A stretch of 64,000 nucleotides of DNA from Betaproteobacteria bacterium HGW-Betaproteobacteria-9 (GTDB lineage: Bacteria; Pseudomonadota; Gammaproteobacteria; Burkholderiales; Burkholderiaceae_C). Shown one piece after another: positions 9,336 to 17,692 of the stretch. Below the pieces are notes generated by a model. It was not told where the DNA came from. It made no database searches and saw nothing but the letters and a program-made list of their open reading frames with translations. The position numbers and the translations under genes are program-made. How positions within the stretch are numbered: the stretch's first letter is position 1; each line of letters starts with the position of its first letter. The DNA is taken from positions 1-64,000 of the forward strand of contig PHCC01000011.1 of NCBI GenBank assembly GCA_002842215.1, in the 5' to 3' direction.

Positions 9336-9958
9336 GGTTTCATCGACTCCAGGTTGCCGGCTTCCAGCGCCGTTTTCATGCGCGCCAGCCCACGGTGCAG
9401 CCAGGTCTTGACCGTTCCCAGCGGCACATTCAGCTCCGAGGCGATCTCCGCCAGCGACTGATCCGCGAAGAAGCGCATCGTGATCACCCGCCGCGACGAC
9501 GGGCTCAGACTGCCCATGGCCGCCGCAAATGCCGGGCTGCGGGCGGTCATGCGGGCCATCTGTTCACTTTCATTGCCTTCGTCCGGCATATCTTCCGGAA
9601 TTTCATCGCTGTCCTCCTGCCGCCGTTTCCGGCGCGCCAGCTCGGTCAATACCTGATTGCGCGCCACCTGATTGATCCAGGCCATCGCATTGGACGATTT
9701 GGCCGGATCGTAAGCACTGGCATATCGCCAAATGCGCAGAAACACATCCTGTGTAATGTCGCGCGCCGCCTGGTCATCCCTGATCAGATAGGCCACATGA
9801 CGAAACACCTTGGCATGGCAAAGCATGTACAGCTCCGCCATGGCCGCCTGCTCCCGGTTCTTGATGCGTGCCATCAGCGCCGGGACAGCGGCCATGCTGT
9901 CGATGCTGAGCAAGGGCTCGGCAACAACCTCCATCAGCGGGTCGGTATTGGATTCCAC
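9332..9958 (-). CDS. ECF-type RNA polymerase sigma factor
   Basis: 208 aa with sigma region 2 (LYMLCHAKVFRHVAYLIRDD, DITQDVFLRIWRYA, AMAWINQVARNQ) and region 4 (SLSPSSRRVITMRFFADQSL, then EIASELNVPLGTVKTWLHRG). It should direct polymerase to a small set of promoters, possibly those of the exporter and adhesin genes that follow on the same strand; this is inference. The start codon used is GTG at 9958; a later ATG at 9934 is possible. No typical membrane or zinc anti-sigma gene is adjacent. The 244-bp gap upstream (9959-10202) is AT-richer than its surroundings, with a near-palindrome TTTAATAGC/GCTATTAAA around 10111-10151. Confidence 0.93.
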   Translation of the reverse strand: MESNTDPLMEVVAEPLLSIDSMAAVPALMARIKNREQAAMAELYMLCHAKVFRHVAYLIRDDQAARDITQDVFLRIWRYASAYDPAKSSNAMAWINQVARNQVLTELARRKRRQEDSDEIPEDMPDEGNESEQMARMTARSPAFAAAMGSLSPSSRRVITMRFFADQSLAEIASELNVPLGTVKTWLHRGLARMKTALEAGNLESMKP

Positions 9959-10202
9959 GGGCAGATGTTAATGGAAATTAACTTTGTAATTGCGCGTAAC
10001 CGGAACCCTCGACCATCCAACCCTGCAACCGCTTTAATAGTTCATTCATGTAACGGTTAACCCCCTTAAGATTTCATTTTTGGCACTGACCCGATTGAAC
10101 TTATCCACAGATTTAATAGCACCTTGGTTCTCACAAAAGTGCGCTATTAAAACTGAAGCACCCAAAATTCCCGATAACCCCACAATATCCAGGGCAATTC
10201 AA

Positions 10203-10607
10203 TTACCCTGCTCTTTGTATGGGTTCTGGCGCTGCCCGCGCGACCAGCGTCAGCGCCGGGCGCCCCAGACGCGCCAGAAAAGTGATCAGCCGCCCCCGCT
10301 GGAGCCCGCCCATGCGGTCATGGGCCTCCAGCTCGTTCCACGACACCGTGAAATACACCCCGCAGACCGTGTCCACCTGATCCGCCATCTCCTCCAGTAT
10401 CTCGGCAGAAAACCCATCGGACCTGAGTGCCAATTCCGACCAGATCCGGTGCGCCATCTCCTCCGGCGCCAGGTGGCTGAAGCGCGGCTGGCTGGCGATG
10501 GCGTGGCGGGCCACCGCCTGCAGGTTCATCTGGTCGTACAACAACCCCCGGTGAACCTGCATGCCCGCCTGAGGCAAACGGCTCCACGCCACCTCACAGG
10601 CAGTCAT
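10203..10607 (-). CDS. Hypothetical protein
   Basis: About 134 aa, mostly alpha-helical by composition, no signal peptide or membrane helix. Motif-like stretches are LLYDQMNLQAVARHAI, EEMAHRIWSELAL and YFTVSWNELEAHD. I do not recognise the family. The ATG at 10607 has GAGGG upstream and overlaps the end of the integrase-like gene by 14 nt, so the two are co-translated. A GTG at 10613 is an alternative start. Antisense frames are shadows. Confidence 0.6.
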   Translation of the reverse strand: MTACEVAWSRLPQAGMQVHRGLLYDQMNLQAVARHAIASQPRFSHLAPEEMAHRIWSELALRSDGFSAEILEEMADQVDTVCGVYFTVSWNELEAHDRMGGLQRGRLITFLARLGRPALTLVARAAPEPIQRAG

Positions 10608-11334
10608 GGCCACCCTCGGTCACGATATCCAGCAGCTCAGCCCTGGGCGGCATGACCCACCCGCCCACCGTGAGCGCCGGCCGGCTTGCCCCCGGTGCCA
10701 CTGCCCGGCCTTCCCGTCCCCGCACATCATCGCGCCCGGCGGGCGGGTAGCTGGGCCTCATCCGGGAAAAAGCGGGACTCTTCTTCGAAAAATCCAGCGA
10801 AAACTGTCGATCAATCACCCCCACGTTGCGCCCCTCCATCAACAAACTGGCAAACAGGCTCGCGATGCCCACCGGGGTCAACGCCCCCGTCCGCACCTGG
10901 CCATCCGGCTTGATGCGCCGAAACACCGGGCCACCCTTGATCCCGGCCGCTGCTATCCAGTCCAGAACCGCCGGGGCCGGCCCCCGGACCAGCAGCGAAA
11001 CGAGCCCTCCGTCGTGTCCCCCGACAGCCACCGCCTCAGCAACCCCTTCGTGCTCCGCCTCCGCCGCCACCAGGCGCTCCGCGTCCGACAGGCTCCAGCC
11101 CGACAAGGCCTGCGGCAACAAACGTTCCCACCACATCAGCGCCACGATGGCCCGCAGGCGCAAACATTCCATGTGGGCCCGCCCACCGGCCTCAGCCAAC
11201 GGCGCCAGCCGCCGCTCCAGCAGCCAGGCCAGCGAAGCCATGCTCTCGAACCACACCCGCGCGGGCCCGTCGGCGTCGGGTGACGGCGGGTGCGCGCGGC
11301 GATCAAGGCAAGCGTGGGCAAACGTTCGGTGCAT
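10594..11334 (-). CDS. Integrase-like protein, apparently without its catalytic residues
   Basis: 246 aa. Residues 55-160 recall the middle of tyrosine-recombinase (phage integrase) catalytic domains: helix LRLRAIVALMWWE, then a linker to VLDWIAAAGIKGGPVFRRI and GALTPVGIASLFASLL, like the usual 'W..AAGI..GPLFR.....G..L....' strand-helix unit. The place of the first active-site Arg (normally LRRSEL) reads ERLLPQAL, and no HxxR or Tyr follows; the C-terminus is different (about 170-246). It may be a domesticated DNA-binding relative or a decayed integrase. The start at 11334 gives a clean frame; the longer open frame to 13893 is a shadow of the sensor gene. The family call is tentative. Confidence 0.5.
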   Translation of the reverse strand: MHRTFAHACLDRRAHPPSPDADGPARVWFESMASLAWLLERRLAPLAEAGGRAHMECLRLRAIVALMWWERLLPQALSGWSLSDAERLVAAEAEHEGVAEAVAVGGHDGGLVSLLVRGPAPAVLDWIAAAGIKGGPVFRRIKPDGQVRTGALTPVGIASLFASLLMEGRNVGVIDRQFSLDFSKKSPAFSRMRPSYPPAGRDDVRGREGRAVAPGASRPALTVGGWVMPPRAELLDIVTEGGHDCL

Positions 11335-11520
11335 GGGGGCGGCGGCGGAACGGAAAAAAGGCGTACAGAAAAGGCGGCGTACCCCAGCCATACCAGCCAT
11401 GTGCACTAATGGTTTCACCCCGTCCCACAAAAGCACGTCAAAAGCAGCAGGCCGCGCAGGCCCCAAAGAAACCCACCCCAGTAGTGAATCCCTTGCCGGC
11501 GTGCGGCGGTACTTAGCCTC

Positions 11521-13236
11521 ATGTCCGACCCCACGATCGTTGCCGCCACCTCCGACCTGCTGCGCCTGGCGGTGGAGGTGGAAGAAACGGCCCACCCCCT
11601 GCAGCAAGCGCTGCACACCATCTTGCGGGCCACCGGCTCCAGCGAAGGCCTGCTGGCCGAGCTGCCCTGGGGCGAAGACCGGCCGACCCGCCTGCACCCC
11701 GTGGCCTCGCTGCGGCTCATCCCCGGCTCGCCCCCCTCGCGGCAACTCTCGCCGCCCTTGGCCTGTCCGGGCGGCCTGGCCCTGCAGCTGAAACTCCAGC
11801 AACTTGAAGCCGGCGCCATCATCGAATCGCCCCTCGAACACCTGCTCGCCCCCGACGACCCCGAATTCCCGGCCGACCCCGGCCTGCCCCTGATCGCCTA
11901 CGTGTTCGGGCGCGAAAACACCGGCCACTACCTGCTCGCGCTCGAGCGCCACCTCGGCAGCGTCGGCCTCGCCGACCACGACGGCGCCTACCTGCTGTTC
12001 CAGGCGCTCGAAACCCTGCTGCACAGCTGGAAGCTTTCGTCCATGAAGTCCTCGGCCGAGGCCCTGCTCGAACAGGCGCTGGCCGGCGACACCGAGGCCG
12101 ACGCCGGCACGCACCCGGTCTTCGACCACCTCCAGCAAGGCGTGGTCCAGATCGACGTCAACGGCTACGTTGAGTTCATCAGCCAGCCCGCCCTGCGCCT
12201 GCTCGGCCTCTGCCACCTGCCCGCCGGCGAACAAACCCACTTCAGCACCCTGCTGTCGCACGCCGGCCAGCCCTTCAAACCCCACGCCAGCCAGCTGCCC
12301 GACCACCTGCGCTGGATCTTCGAACAGCGCACCCTGCCGCCCGTGGACGCCATCCCGGGCAGCTTCCTGCTCCACCAGGACGACACCCCCACGCTGCGGA
12401 TCGAAAAAGTCCACCTGCAGGAAGGCTCCCACGGCCTGATCCTCAGCGCATGCGGGTCGCCCCCGGACAGCGCCCACCCCGCCGAAGACAGCGAGCAGGT
12501 GCGGCGCTTTGAAGACATCATCGGCCGCCACGCGCGCCAGGCCACCGAGTCCAAACGCGAGACCGAAGAACTGCTGGCCTCGGTCGCGCGCAACTTCCTC
12601 GACCCCATCCGCTACGTTCACCAACAGGCCGAGCGCCTGCTGCGCTCGGACCCTGCGGCCCAACCCGAGCGCGACGACAGCCTGCGCAAGATCGCCAAGA
12701 CCGCTGCCCACCTGTCCGACCTGATCGCCGACGTGGTCGACTACCACCTCGTCGCCAAGAGCACGGTGCGCGCCGAAGTGGTCGATCTGGAGTCCCTCGT
12801 GGTGCTCACCACCCAGGGAGTGTTCACCGACCTGGCCCCCGGCAGCGTCATCGTCGGCAAGATGCCCGCCGTGCGCGCCGACCCCAGCCTGCTCATCCGC
12901 GCCCTGTCGCACCTGATCAACTTCGCCCGCGACCACAGCAGGCCCGAAGAACCCCTGCGCATCCGCATCGGCTTCAGCAACTCGCAGCAATCGTTCGTGT
13001 TGTCCGACAACGGCACCGGCATGGACATGGGCCTCATCAACAAGCTGGTCAACGTGCCCCTGTCCGAAACCCACCCCCTGGCCCAGGGCCTGGTGCAAAG
13101 CGGGCGCTCGCTCGCTGTGGCCAAGAAGATCATCAACATGCACGGCGGCGCGTTCGAGGTCATTTCCATGCAGGGCGTCGGCACCACCTGCTATTTCCAG
13201 CTGCCGCTGGTGGTGGACATGGAGACCTCGTTTTGA
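11521..13236 (+). CDS. Histidine-kinase-like sensor protein lacking the phospho-acceptor His
   Basis: 571 aa, cytoplasmic (no membrane helix). The N-terminal 200 residues look like a GAF-type sensor region, followed by a PAS-like segment (about 200-260: HLQQGVVQIDVNGYVEFIS). A dimerisation-helix region (about 325-410) comes next, then an ATPase-like domain with N-box LIRALSHLINFARDHS (about 457), G1 DNGTGMD (about 497) and G2-like GRSLAVAKKIINMHGG (about 530). The H-box position, normally SHELRTPL, reads ARNFLDPIRYVHQQ, so the usual His is missing. It may bind ATP and act as a signalling scaffold or pseudokinase. The exopolysaccharide cluster lies downstream and may be its output; that is inference. 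Confidence 0.75.
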   Translation: MSDPTIVAATSDLLRLAVEVEETAHPLQQALHTILRATGSSEGLLAELPWGEDRPTRLHPVASLRLIPGSPPSRQLSPPLACPGGLALQLKLQQLEAGAIIESPLEHLLAPDDPEFPADPGLPLIAYVFGRENTGHYLLALERHLGSVGLADHDGAYLLFQALETLLHSWKLSSMKSSAEALLEQALAGDTEADAGTHPVFDHLQQGVVQIDVNGYVEFISQPALRLLGLCHLPAGEQTHFSTLLSHAGQPFKPHASQLPDHLRWIFEQRTLPPVDAIPGSFLLHQDDTPTLRIEKVHLQEGSHGLILSACGSPPDSAHPAEDSEQVRRFEDIIGRHARQATESKRETEELLASVARNFLDPIRYVHQQAERLLRSDPAAQPERDDSLRKIAKTAAHLSDLIADVVDYHLVAKSTVRAEVVDLESLVVLTTQGVFTDLAPGSVIVGKMPAVRADPSLLIRALSHLINFARDHSRPEEPLRIRIGFSNSQQSFVLSDNGTGMDMGLINKLVNVPLSETHPLAQGLVQSGRSLAVAKKIINMHGGAFEVISMQGVGTTCYFQLPLVVDMETSF

Positions 13237-13315
13237 GCCTGCGGTGAAACCCGGGATGCCCGAGCCCGGTATTTGGAGGGACGGAGTTACAGAAACCCCT
13301 CGGAGGAGTCCCCCC

Positions 13316-14017
13316 ATGAACCACCTGGCCCGCCCCGCTACCGTATGTTCGCCGCTCGACCTCGGCGAACTGAGCCAGATCCTGCACGCCATCGAAGGCG
13401 ACCAGGACTTCTTTGACGTCTTCGAAGCCTTCGCCGACTCCGCCCAGCCCCAGGCCGCCGAACTCTGGTTCCAGATCGACGGCACCGACTTTGAAGTCAC
13501 CGAATGGCTGCTCGATGGCGACGAGCTGACGCGGCCCCCGCCCGGCGCCGGGCTCGCCGTGCACGCCCAGCTTCGGCCGTTTCCGGCCAACGAAGACCGC
13601 GACACCTTCCCCCTCGGCCTGTGCTTCCAGGACGCCACCCTCACGCTCTCGCGCAACGGCACCGCGCGCAGCGAAGACCAGTTCGTGGCCCGCCCCGGCG
13701 GCTCGCTCGCTGCGCTGACCGAAGGGCAGGCGGTCGTGGTTGAAGGCCAGGTGGTTGGCCAGGTCCAGCGCAACAGCGGCGGCCTGTGCCAGCTGCACTT
13801 CAACGCCCGCTGCACCATCGAACTCATGGACGCCCTGCTGTGCCAGCTCGACTGCCGCGGCCCGAGCACCCCGGCCCACGCCGACAACACCATCGGCTGG
13901 ACGTTTTGCTGCTTCTACCTGGGCCGCCTTGAACAACCCGAGGAACACATCTTCGTTGGCTGCACGCAACGCCCGGCCGCCCAACGCCCCCCCGTGCTGG
14001 ACCTCGACCTGAGCTGA
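13316..14017 (+). CDS. Hypothetical protein downstream of the pseudo-kinase
   Basis: 233 aa, acidic, no signal peptide or membrane helix. Segments: LGELSQILHAIEGDQDFFDV (helical start), a beta-rich middle, and a C-terminal part with several Cys (LLCQLDCRG, WTFCCFYLGR). GGAGGAG lies 7 nt before the ATG at 13316, which decides the start over an in-frame upstream codon at 13244. It follows the pseudo-kinase by 79 bp on the same strand, probably in one transcript, and may share its pathway. Family not recognised. Confidence 0.7.
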   Translation: MNHLARPATVCSPLDLGELSQILHAIEGDQDFFDVFEAFADSAQPQAAELWFQIDGTDFEVTEWLLDGDELTRPPPGAGLAVHAQLRPFPANEDRDTFPLGLCFQDATLTLSRNGTARSEDQFVARPGGSLAALTEGQAVVVEGQVVGQVQRNSGGLCQLHFNARCTIELMDALLCQLDCRGPSTPAHADNTIGWTFCCFYLGRLEQPEEHIFVGCTQRPAAQRPPVLDLDLS

Positions 14018-14300
14018 ACTCTCACCGGGTGCACCAGGCCTGTGCAGCGGCCCCCAAACCGTGCCCCGCACCCCGCCGCGGCCCACCCCCAGCACCTACC
14101 GTTCGTCGCCTGGTCCCGCCCGGCGTGTCCCCCAAATGGAGGACAGCCAAAGGTGATTCGACCAGAGGTGTTACCAATCGTAAGCCGTCGATTAAACTGA
14201 AGGTCTACAGGTGGCGGTATCTTGGTGTGGCAATTTACACGCTGTCACGTTCACTTAATGAACCTATGGTTTAGTCGGTGCTACCTGTTTGCGTAATACC

Positions 14301-14316
14301 TGGCCCAAAGGTTGCA
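14301..14316 (+). promoter_or_regulatory. Sigma-54 promoter match before the exopolysaccharide cluster
   Basis: TGGCCCAAAGGTTGCA fits the sigma-54 consensus (TGGCAC-N5-TTGCA), with GG and GC separated by exactly 10 bases. Transcription would start near 14327, 21 nt before the wbaP ATG, leaving room for its ribosome-binding site. It lies in a 330-bp gap (14018-14347) that holds no gene; the upstream part, with AT-rich stretches near 14180-14270, could hold enhancer sites for an RpoN activator. Confidence 0.6.
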
Positions 14317-14347
14317 AGTCGAAACAAATACAAAGTCGGGGAATTCC

Positions 14348-15925
14348 ATGATTGCATCGCCAGACAGAGACGTGCTAACGCCTCCCTCCGGGCCGGGGCG
14401 CGCGCAGGAAACGGTCGTCCCGCTCTACAACGAGCAAGACCTGGCCCGCAGTCTCGCGCCCTGGGCCCAGCTCGCCCGTCGGCAGCGCTGGGTCAAGGCC
14501 CGTCTGGTGTTGACCGACCTGAGCGTCTTGTGGTGCTGCTTCATCGCCGGGCGCCTGCCCGCCTGGTTCCGCGACGAAATGACGCTCTCGCAGGCCATGA
14601 ACATCTGGTGGGCCAACAACGGCCAGCTGCGCCTCACCCTGTTCGCCGTCATCGCCCTCGCCATGGTCGGCTGGATGTGGACCGAGCAGGGCCACTACAC
14701 CGCCCACCGCCGCAAACCCTGGTGGGACGAAGCGCGCCAGATGATCCGCGTCATCGTGGTCGCCGCGCTGCTCGACGCCATGGTCATGTACCTCGCCAAG
14801 TGGCCGCTCTCGCGGCTCTGGACCGGTGTCACCTGGGGCCTCGTGCTGATCTTCCTGCCGCTGGCGCGCCTGGCCATCCGCTCCCACCTGCTGCGCGCCG
14901 GCCTGCTCACCCAGCCCTATGTGTTGATCGGCCACCCCGACGACGTAGAAAAAGCCGCCGCCGCCCTCGCCAGCGAACCCCTGCTGGGCTACAAGCCCGT
15001 GGCCGTGGTCAGCCCCAACCCCGGCGAACGCCTCGTCTCGCTCGGCAAAGACGGCGTGTTCGCCCCCACCGCGCTCACCCCCGCCGTGCGCGAGTTCCTG
15101 GCCAAGCCCGGGCCTTACCAGATCGTCGGCGTGCTCGGCATCCGAGACAACAACTGGCTGCGCGAACTCTCGCAAGAGCTCATGCTCACCCGCGACGACA
15201 TCGTCATGGTCCCCGCCATCGGCGGCCTGCCCATCTACGGCATGGAGGTCTCGCACTTCTTCAGCCACGAAGTCTTGCTGCTGCGCGCCCGCAACAACCT
15301 CAACCGCCGCGGCCCGCAGATCTTGAAACGCGGGCTCGACATCGCCGGCGCCGCCGCCTTGCTCGTCTTGCTCGCGCCGCTGTTTGCCTGGGTCGCCTGG
15401 CGCATCAAGCGCGAAGACGACGGCCCCGTGTTCTTCGTGCAAAAGCGCGTCGGCGTGGACGGCGAGCTGTTCGACTTCATCAAGTTCCGCAGCATGGTGA
15501 TGGACGCCGACGGCGCCCTGGAGCGCTGGAAAACCGAAAACGAAACGCTCTACGTGCAATACCTGGCCAGCAACTTCAAGCTCGCCAACGACCCGCGCAT
15601 CACCCCCATTGGCCGCCTCATCCGCCGCACCAGCATCGACGAGCTGCCCCAGCTCATCAACGTGTTGAAGGGCGACATGAGCTTGGTCGGCCCGCGCCCG
15701 CTGCTGGCCCGCGAGCTGGGCGAATACGGCAAAAGCATCGCCGCCTACGGCAAAGCCCGCCCCGGCATCACCGGTCTCTGGCAGATCAGCGGCCGCAGCA
15801 GCAGCACCTTCCAGCACCGCATCGACATGGACCTCTGGTATGTGCGCAACTGGTCACTCTGGTACGACCTCGTGATCATGCTGCGCACCGTGGGCGTGGT
15901 GTTCAAACAAGAAGGCGCCTGCTAA
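14348..15925 (+). CDS. wbaP: WbaP/WcaJ-type undecaprenyl-phosphate sugar phosphotransferase (initiates the repeat unit)
   Basis: 525 aa. The N-terminal half has four or five membrane helices (about 50-200) followed by a CoA-binding-like Rossmann segment (YVLIGHPDDVEKAA). The C-terminal bacterial sugar transferase domain shows the family landmarks KRGLDIAGA, DGPVFFVQKRVGVDG, FIKFRSM, RRTSIDELPQL and GDMSLVGPRPLL, then ARPGITGLWQ. It transfers a hexose-1-phosphate (galactose for WbaP, glucose for WcaJ) to undecaprenyl phosphate in the inner membrane. Which sugar cannot be told from sequence, though a galE lies in the same cluster. The ATG at 14348 has GGGGA upstream; the TTG at 14312 lies before the predicted transcription start. 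Confidence 0.92.
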   Translation: MIASPDRDVLTPPSGPGRAQETVVPLYNEQDLARSLAPWAQLARRQRWVKARLVLTDLSVLWCCFIAGRLPAWFRDEMTLSQAMNIWWANNGQLRLTLFAVIALAMVGWMWTEQGHYTAHRRKPWWDEARQMIRVIVVAALLDAMVMYLAKWPLSRLWTGVTWGLVLIFLPLARLAIRSHLLRAGLLTQPYVLIGHPDDVEKAAAALASEPLLGYKPVAVVSPNPGERLVSLGKDGVFAPTALTPAVREFLAKPGPYQIVGVLGIRDNNWLRELSQELMLTRDDIVMVPAIGGLPIYGMEVSHFFSHEVLLLRARNNLNRRGPQILKRGLDIAGAAALLVLLAPLFAWVAWRIKREDDGPVFFVQKRVGVDGELFDFIKFRSMVMDADGALERWKTENETLYVQYLASNFKLANDPRITPIGRLIRRTSIDELPQLINVLKGDMSLVGPRPLLARELGEYGKSIAAYGKARPGITGLWQISGRSSSTFQHRIDMDLWYVRNWSLWYDLVIMLRTVGVVFKQEGAC

Positions 15926-15936
15926 CCCACACCTTC

Positions 15937-15977
15937 CGCCCGCCCGGCCATTTGGCCCCGCGGGCGAAATCGTTTTT
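15937..15977 (+). terminator. Candidate terminator after wbaP
   Basis: A GC-rich hairpin (CGCCCG...GGCC, loop ATTT, GGCC...CGGGCG, with a small internal loop) is followed six bases later by five T. It lies between wbaP and the Phd-like gene and may partly insulate the two. Confidence 0.45.
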
Positions 15978-15978
15978 A

Positions 15979-16242
15979 ATGAGCCTTATGCTGCACCGCA
16001 ACATGATCAGGGTCCCTCTAGCCCAAGCCAAGAACCGGTTGTCCGAGTTGATCGGCCGTGTCGAGCGCGGCGAAACCGTGGCTGTCACCCGCCGAGGTAA
16101 ACCGGTGGCCCAACTGGTGGGGTATCCCACCGACGCCTCCAGCCAGCAGCGCGAACAAGTTCAGCAGGTCTTTGAGCGCCTGCGCCAGCTGCGCAGCAGA
16201 GTTTCGCTGGACGGCAACATCAAGGCGACCCCCAAGGCATGA
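15979..16242 (+). CDS. Phd/YefM-type antitoxin-like protein
   Basis: 87 aa. The N-terminal half is the Phd fold (VPLAQAKNRLSELIGRVERG, then ETVAVTRRGKPVAQLVG, about residues 11-48); the tail is a charged helix, as in antitoxins whose C-terminus wraps the toxin. No VapC, Doc or RelE gene follows. Instead its stop codon overlaps by 4 nt the start of an AlbA_2/ATPase-type gene. The first ATG (15979) lacks a clear ribosome-binding site; ATGs at 15988 or 16003 are possible. Confidence 0.8.
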   Translation: MSLMLHRNMIRVPLAQAKNRLSELIGRVERGETVAVTRRGKPVAQLVGYPTDASSQQREQVQQVFERLRQLRSRVSLDGNIKATPKA

Positions 16243-17624
16243 CACCCCACCCCATCCAGCACTGGATCGATGCCGGCGAGTCCCAAACGCAGGAATTCAA
16301 GTCCTCGTTTGACAAGACCTGCATCGAGACACTGGTTGCCTTTGCAAACGCCAAAGGTGGCCGCGTGCTCGTGGGCGTGACAGACAAGGGGGTCGTTCAA
16401 GGCACCACGCTCGGAAAAGAGAGCCTCAACGAATGGCTGGTGCAGATCAAGGCCGCCACCAGCCCGTCCATCATTCCCGAGCTCGACGTGCACCGCCTCG
16501 ACGATAAGACCCTCGTGGTCATCAGCGTGGCCGAGTTCCCGGTCAAGCCCGTCAGCACCAAAGGGCGCTACTACAAGCGCGTGGCCAACACCAACCAGGC
16601 CCTTAACGCCAACGAGATCAGCGACCTCTACATGCAGTCGCTCCAGCTGTCGTGGGACGCCTACCCCGCTCACAACGCCGGGCTGGACGACTTGTCCATG
16701 GTCAAGGTCGACAAGTTCATGCAACAAGTCAACGCAGGCGGGCGGTTTGCGCTGGGCACCGCCGACGGCCTGACCGCCTTGCAAAAGCTCAACTACATCA
16801 GCCAAGGCCACCCAACCTGGGCCGCCATGCTGCTGTTTGCCAAAGAGCCGCTGCGTCATCACATCCACATCGGCCGCTTCAAAACACCCAGCCTGATCAT
16901 TGACGACCGGCAAATCACCGACACCCTGTTCGAAGCCGTTGAACAGGCCCTGCGGTTCATCATCTCTTACGTGCCCGTCTCCTTTGAGATCACCGGCGCT
17001 GTCCACCGCAAAGAACGCTACGCCTACCCCCTGGCCGCGCTGCGCGAGGCTCTGCTCAACGCCGTGGTTCACCGCGACTACAAAGACGGCTCAGACATCC
17101 AGATAAAGATCTTCGACGACAAGCTCACCATCTTCAGCCCCGGCCGGCTGTACGACGGGCTCACGCTGGCGGAGCTTCAACAAGACCATTACCGCTCACG
17201 CCTGCGCAACAAGCTCGTGGCCGAAGGCTTCTACCTAACCACCGGCATCGAAAAATACGGCAGCGGTTTCATTCGCATGCGCCAAGCCCTGACCGACTAC
17301 CCAGAAATCGAACTCCTGATCGAAGAAATCAGCGGCGGCCTTTCTGTCACCTTCACCCGAACCGATGCGCCACTGGACTCGACCGAAGCGCATGGCGGTG
17401 TCAGTGGGGGAGTAAGTGAGGGACTAAATGAGGGACTAAGTGAGGGAGTAGGCCGGCTGCTCCAACTCATCCAACAGCAGCCGGGTTTGCGCACCCCCAT
17501 GCTTGCCTCTCAGCTGAACACATCAGCGAAAAACGTCGAACGCTGGTTGCAACAACTCAAAGACCTGCAGCGCATCGAATTCCGTGGCGCTCCCAAAACG
17601 GGCGGCTACCACCTCAAACCTTAA
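16239..17624 (+). CDS. AlbA_2-domain putative transcriptional regulator/ATPase
   Basis: 461 aa. The N-terminus is an AlbA_2 (Schlafen-like) domain: ESQTQEFKSSF, LVAFANAKGGRVLVGV, then KGRYYKRV (about 13-115). The C-terminal half holds a GHKL-type segment LREALLNAVVHRDY (about 268) and STGIEKYGSG-like YLTTGIEKYGSGF (about 330). A Gly/Val/Ser/Glu repeat (GGVSGGVSEGLNEGLSEGVG) and a winged helix (QQQPGLRTPMLASQLNTSAK) follow. Proteins of this build are annotated as transcriptional regulators or RecG-like; the biochemical role is mostly unknown. Coupling to a Phd-type antitoxin is unusual and suggests a toxin-antitoxin-like or autoregulated pair. Confidence 0.85.
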   Translation: MTPHPIQHWIDAGESQTQEFKSSFDKTCIETLVAFANAKGGRVLVGVTDKGVVQGTTLGKESLNEWLVQIKAATSPSIIPELDVHRLDDKTLVVISVAEFPVKPVSTKGRYYKRVANTNQALNANEISDLYMQSLQLSWDAYPAHNAGLDDLSMVKVDKFMQQVNAGGRFALGTADGLTALQKLNYISQGHPTWAAMLLFAKEPLRHHIHIGRFKTPSLIIDDRQITDTLFEAVEQALRFIISYVPVSFEITGAVHRKERYAYPLAALREALLNAVVHRDYKDGSDIQIKIFDDKLTIFSPGRLYDGLTLAELQQDHYRSRLRNKLVAEGFYLTTGIEKYGSGFIRMRQALTDYPEIELLIEEISGGLSVTFTRTDAPLDSTEAHGGVSGGVSEGLNEGLSEGVGRLLQLIQQQPGLRTPMLASQLNTSAKNVERWLQQLKDLQRIEFRGAPKTGGYHLKP

Positions 17625-17692
17625 GCACGCACCAGCGGGCCATTCTTCAAGCATCCACCTATGCAACCCACCCCCAAAGCACTTTGTCATCC

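Noticed and set aside
4341-9461. Long plus-strand open frames antisense to the exporter genes
   Set aside because: They have Arg/Gln/His-rich compositions typical of antisense reading of GC-rich genes, no domain features and no ribosome-binding sites.
9990-10030. GGAACC as an ECF -35 element
   Set aside because: It is on the plus strand, where no gene follows in the next kilobase; no matching -10 was found.
11335-13893. Very long minus-strand frame upstream of the integrase-like gene
   Set aside because: It is the antisense of the pseudo-kinase gene; the ATG at 11334 gives a coherent protein, and the extension is low-complexity antisense translation.
14312-14350. TTG start 12 codons upstream for wbaP
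   Set aside because: It lies within the sigma-54 promoter match; the ATG at 14348 has GGGGA upstream.
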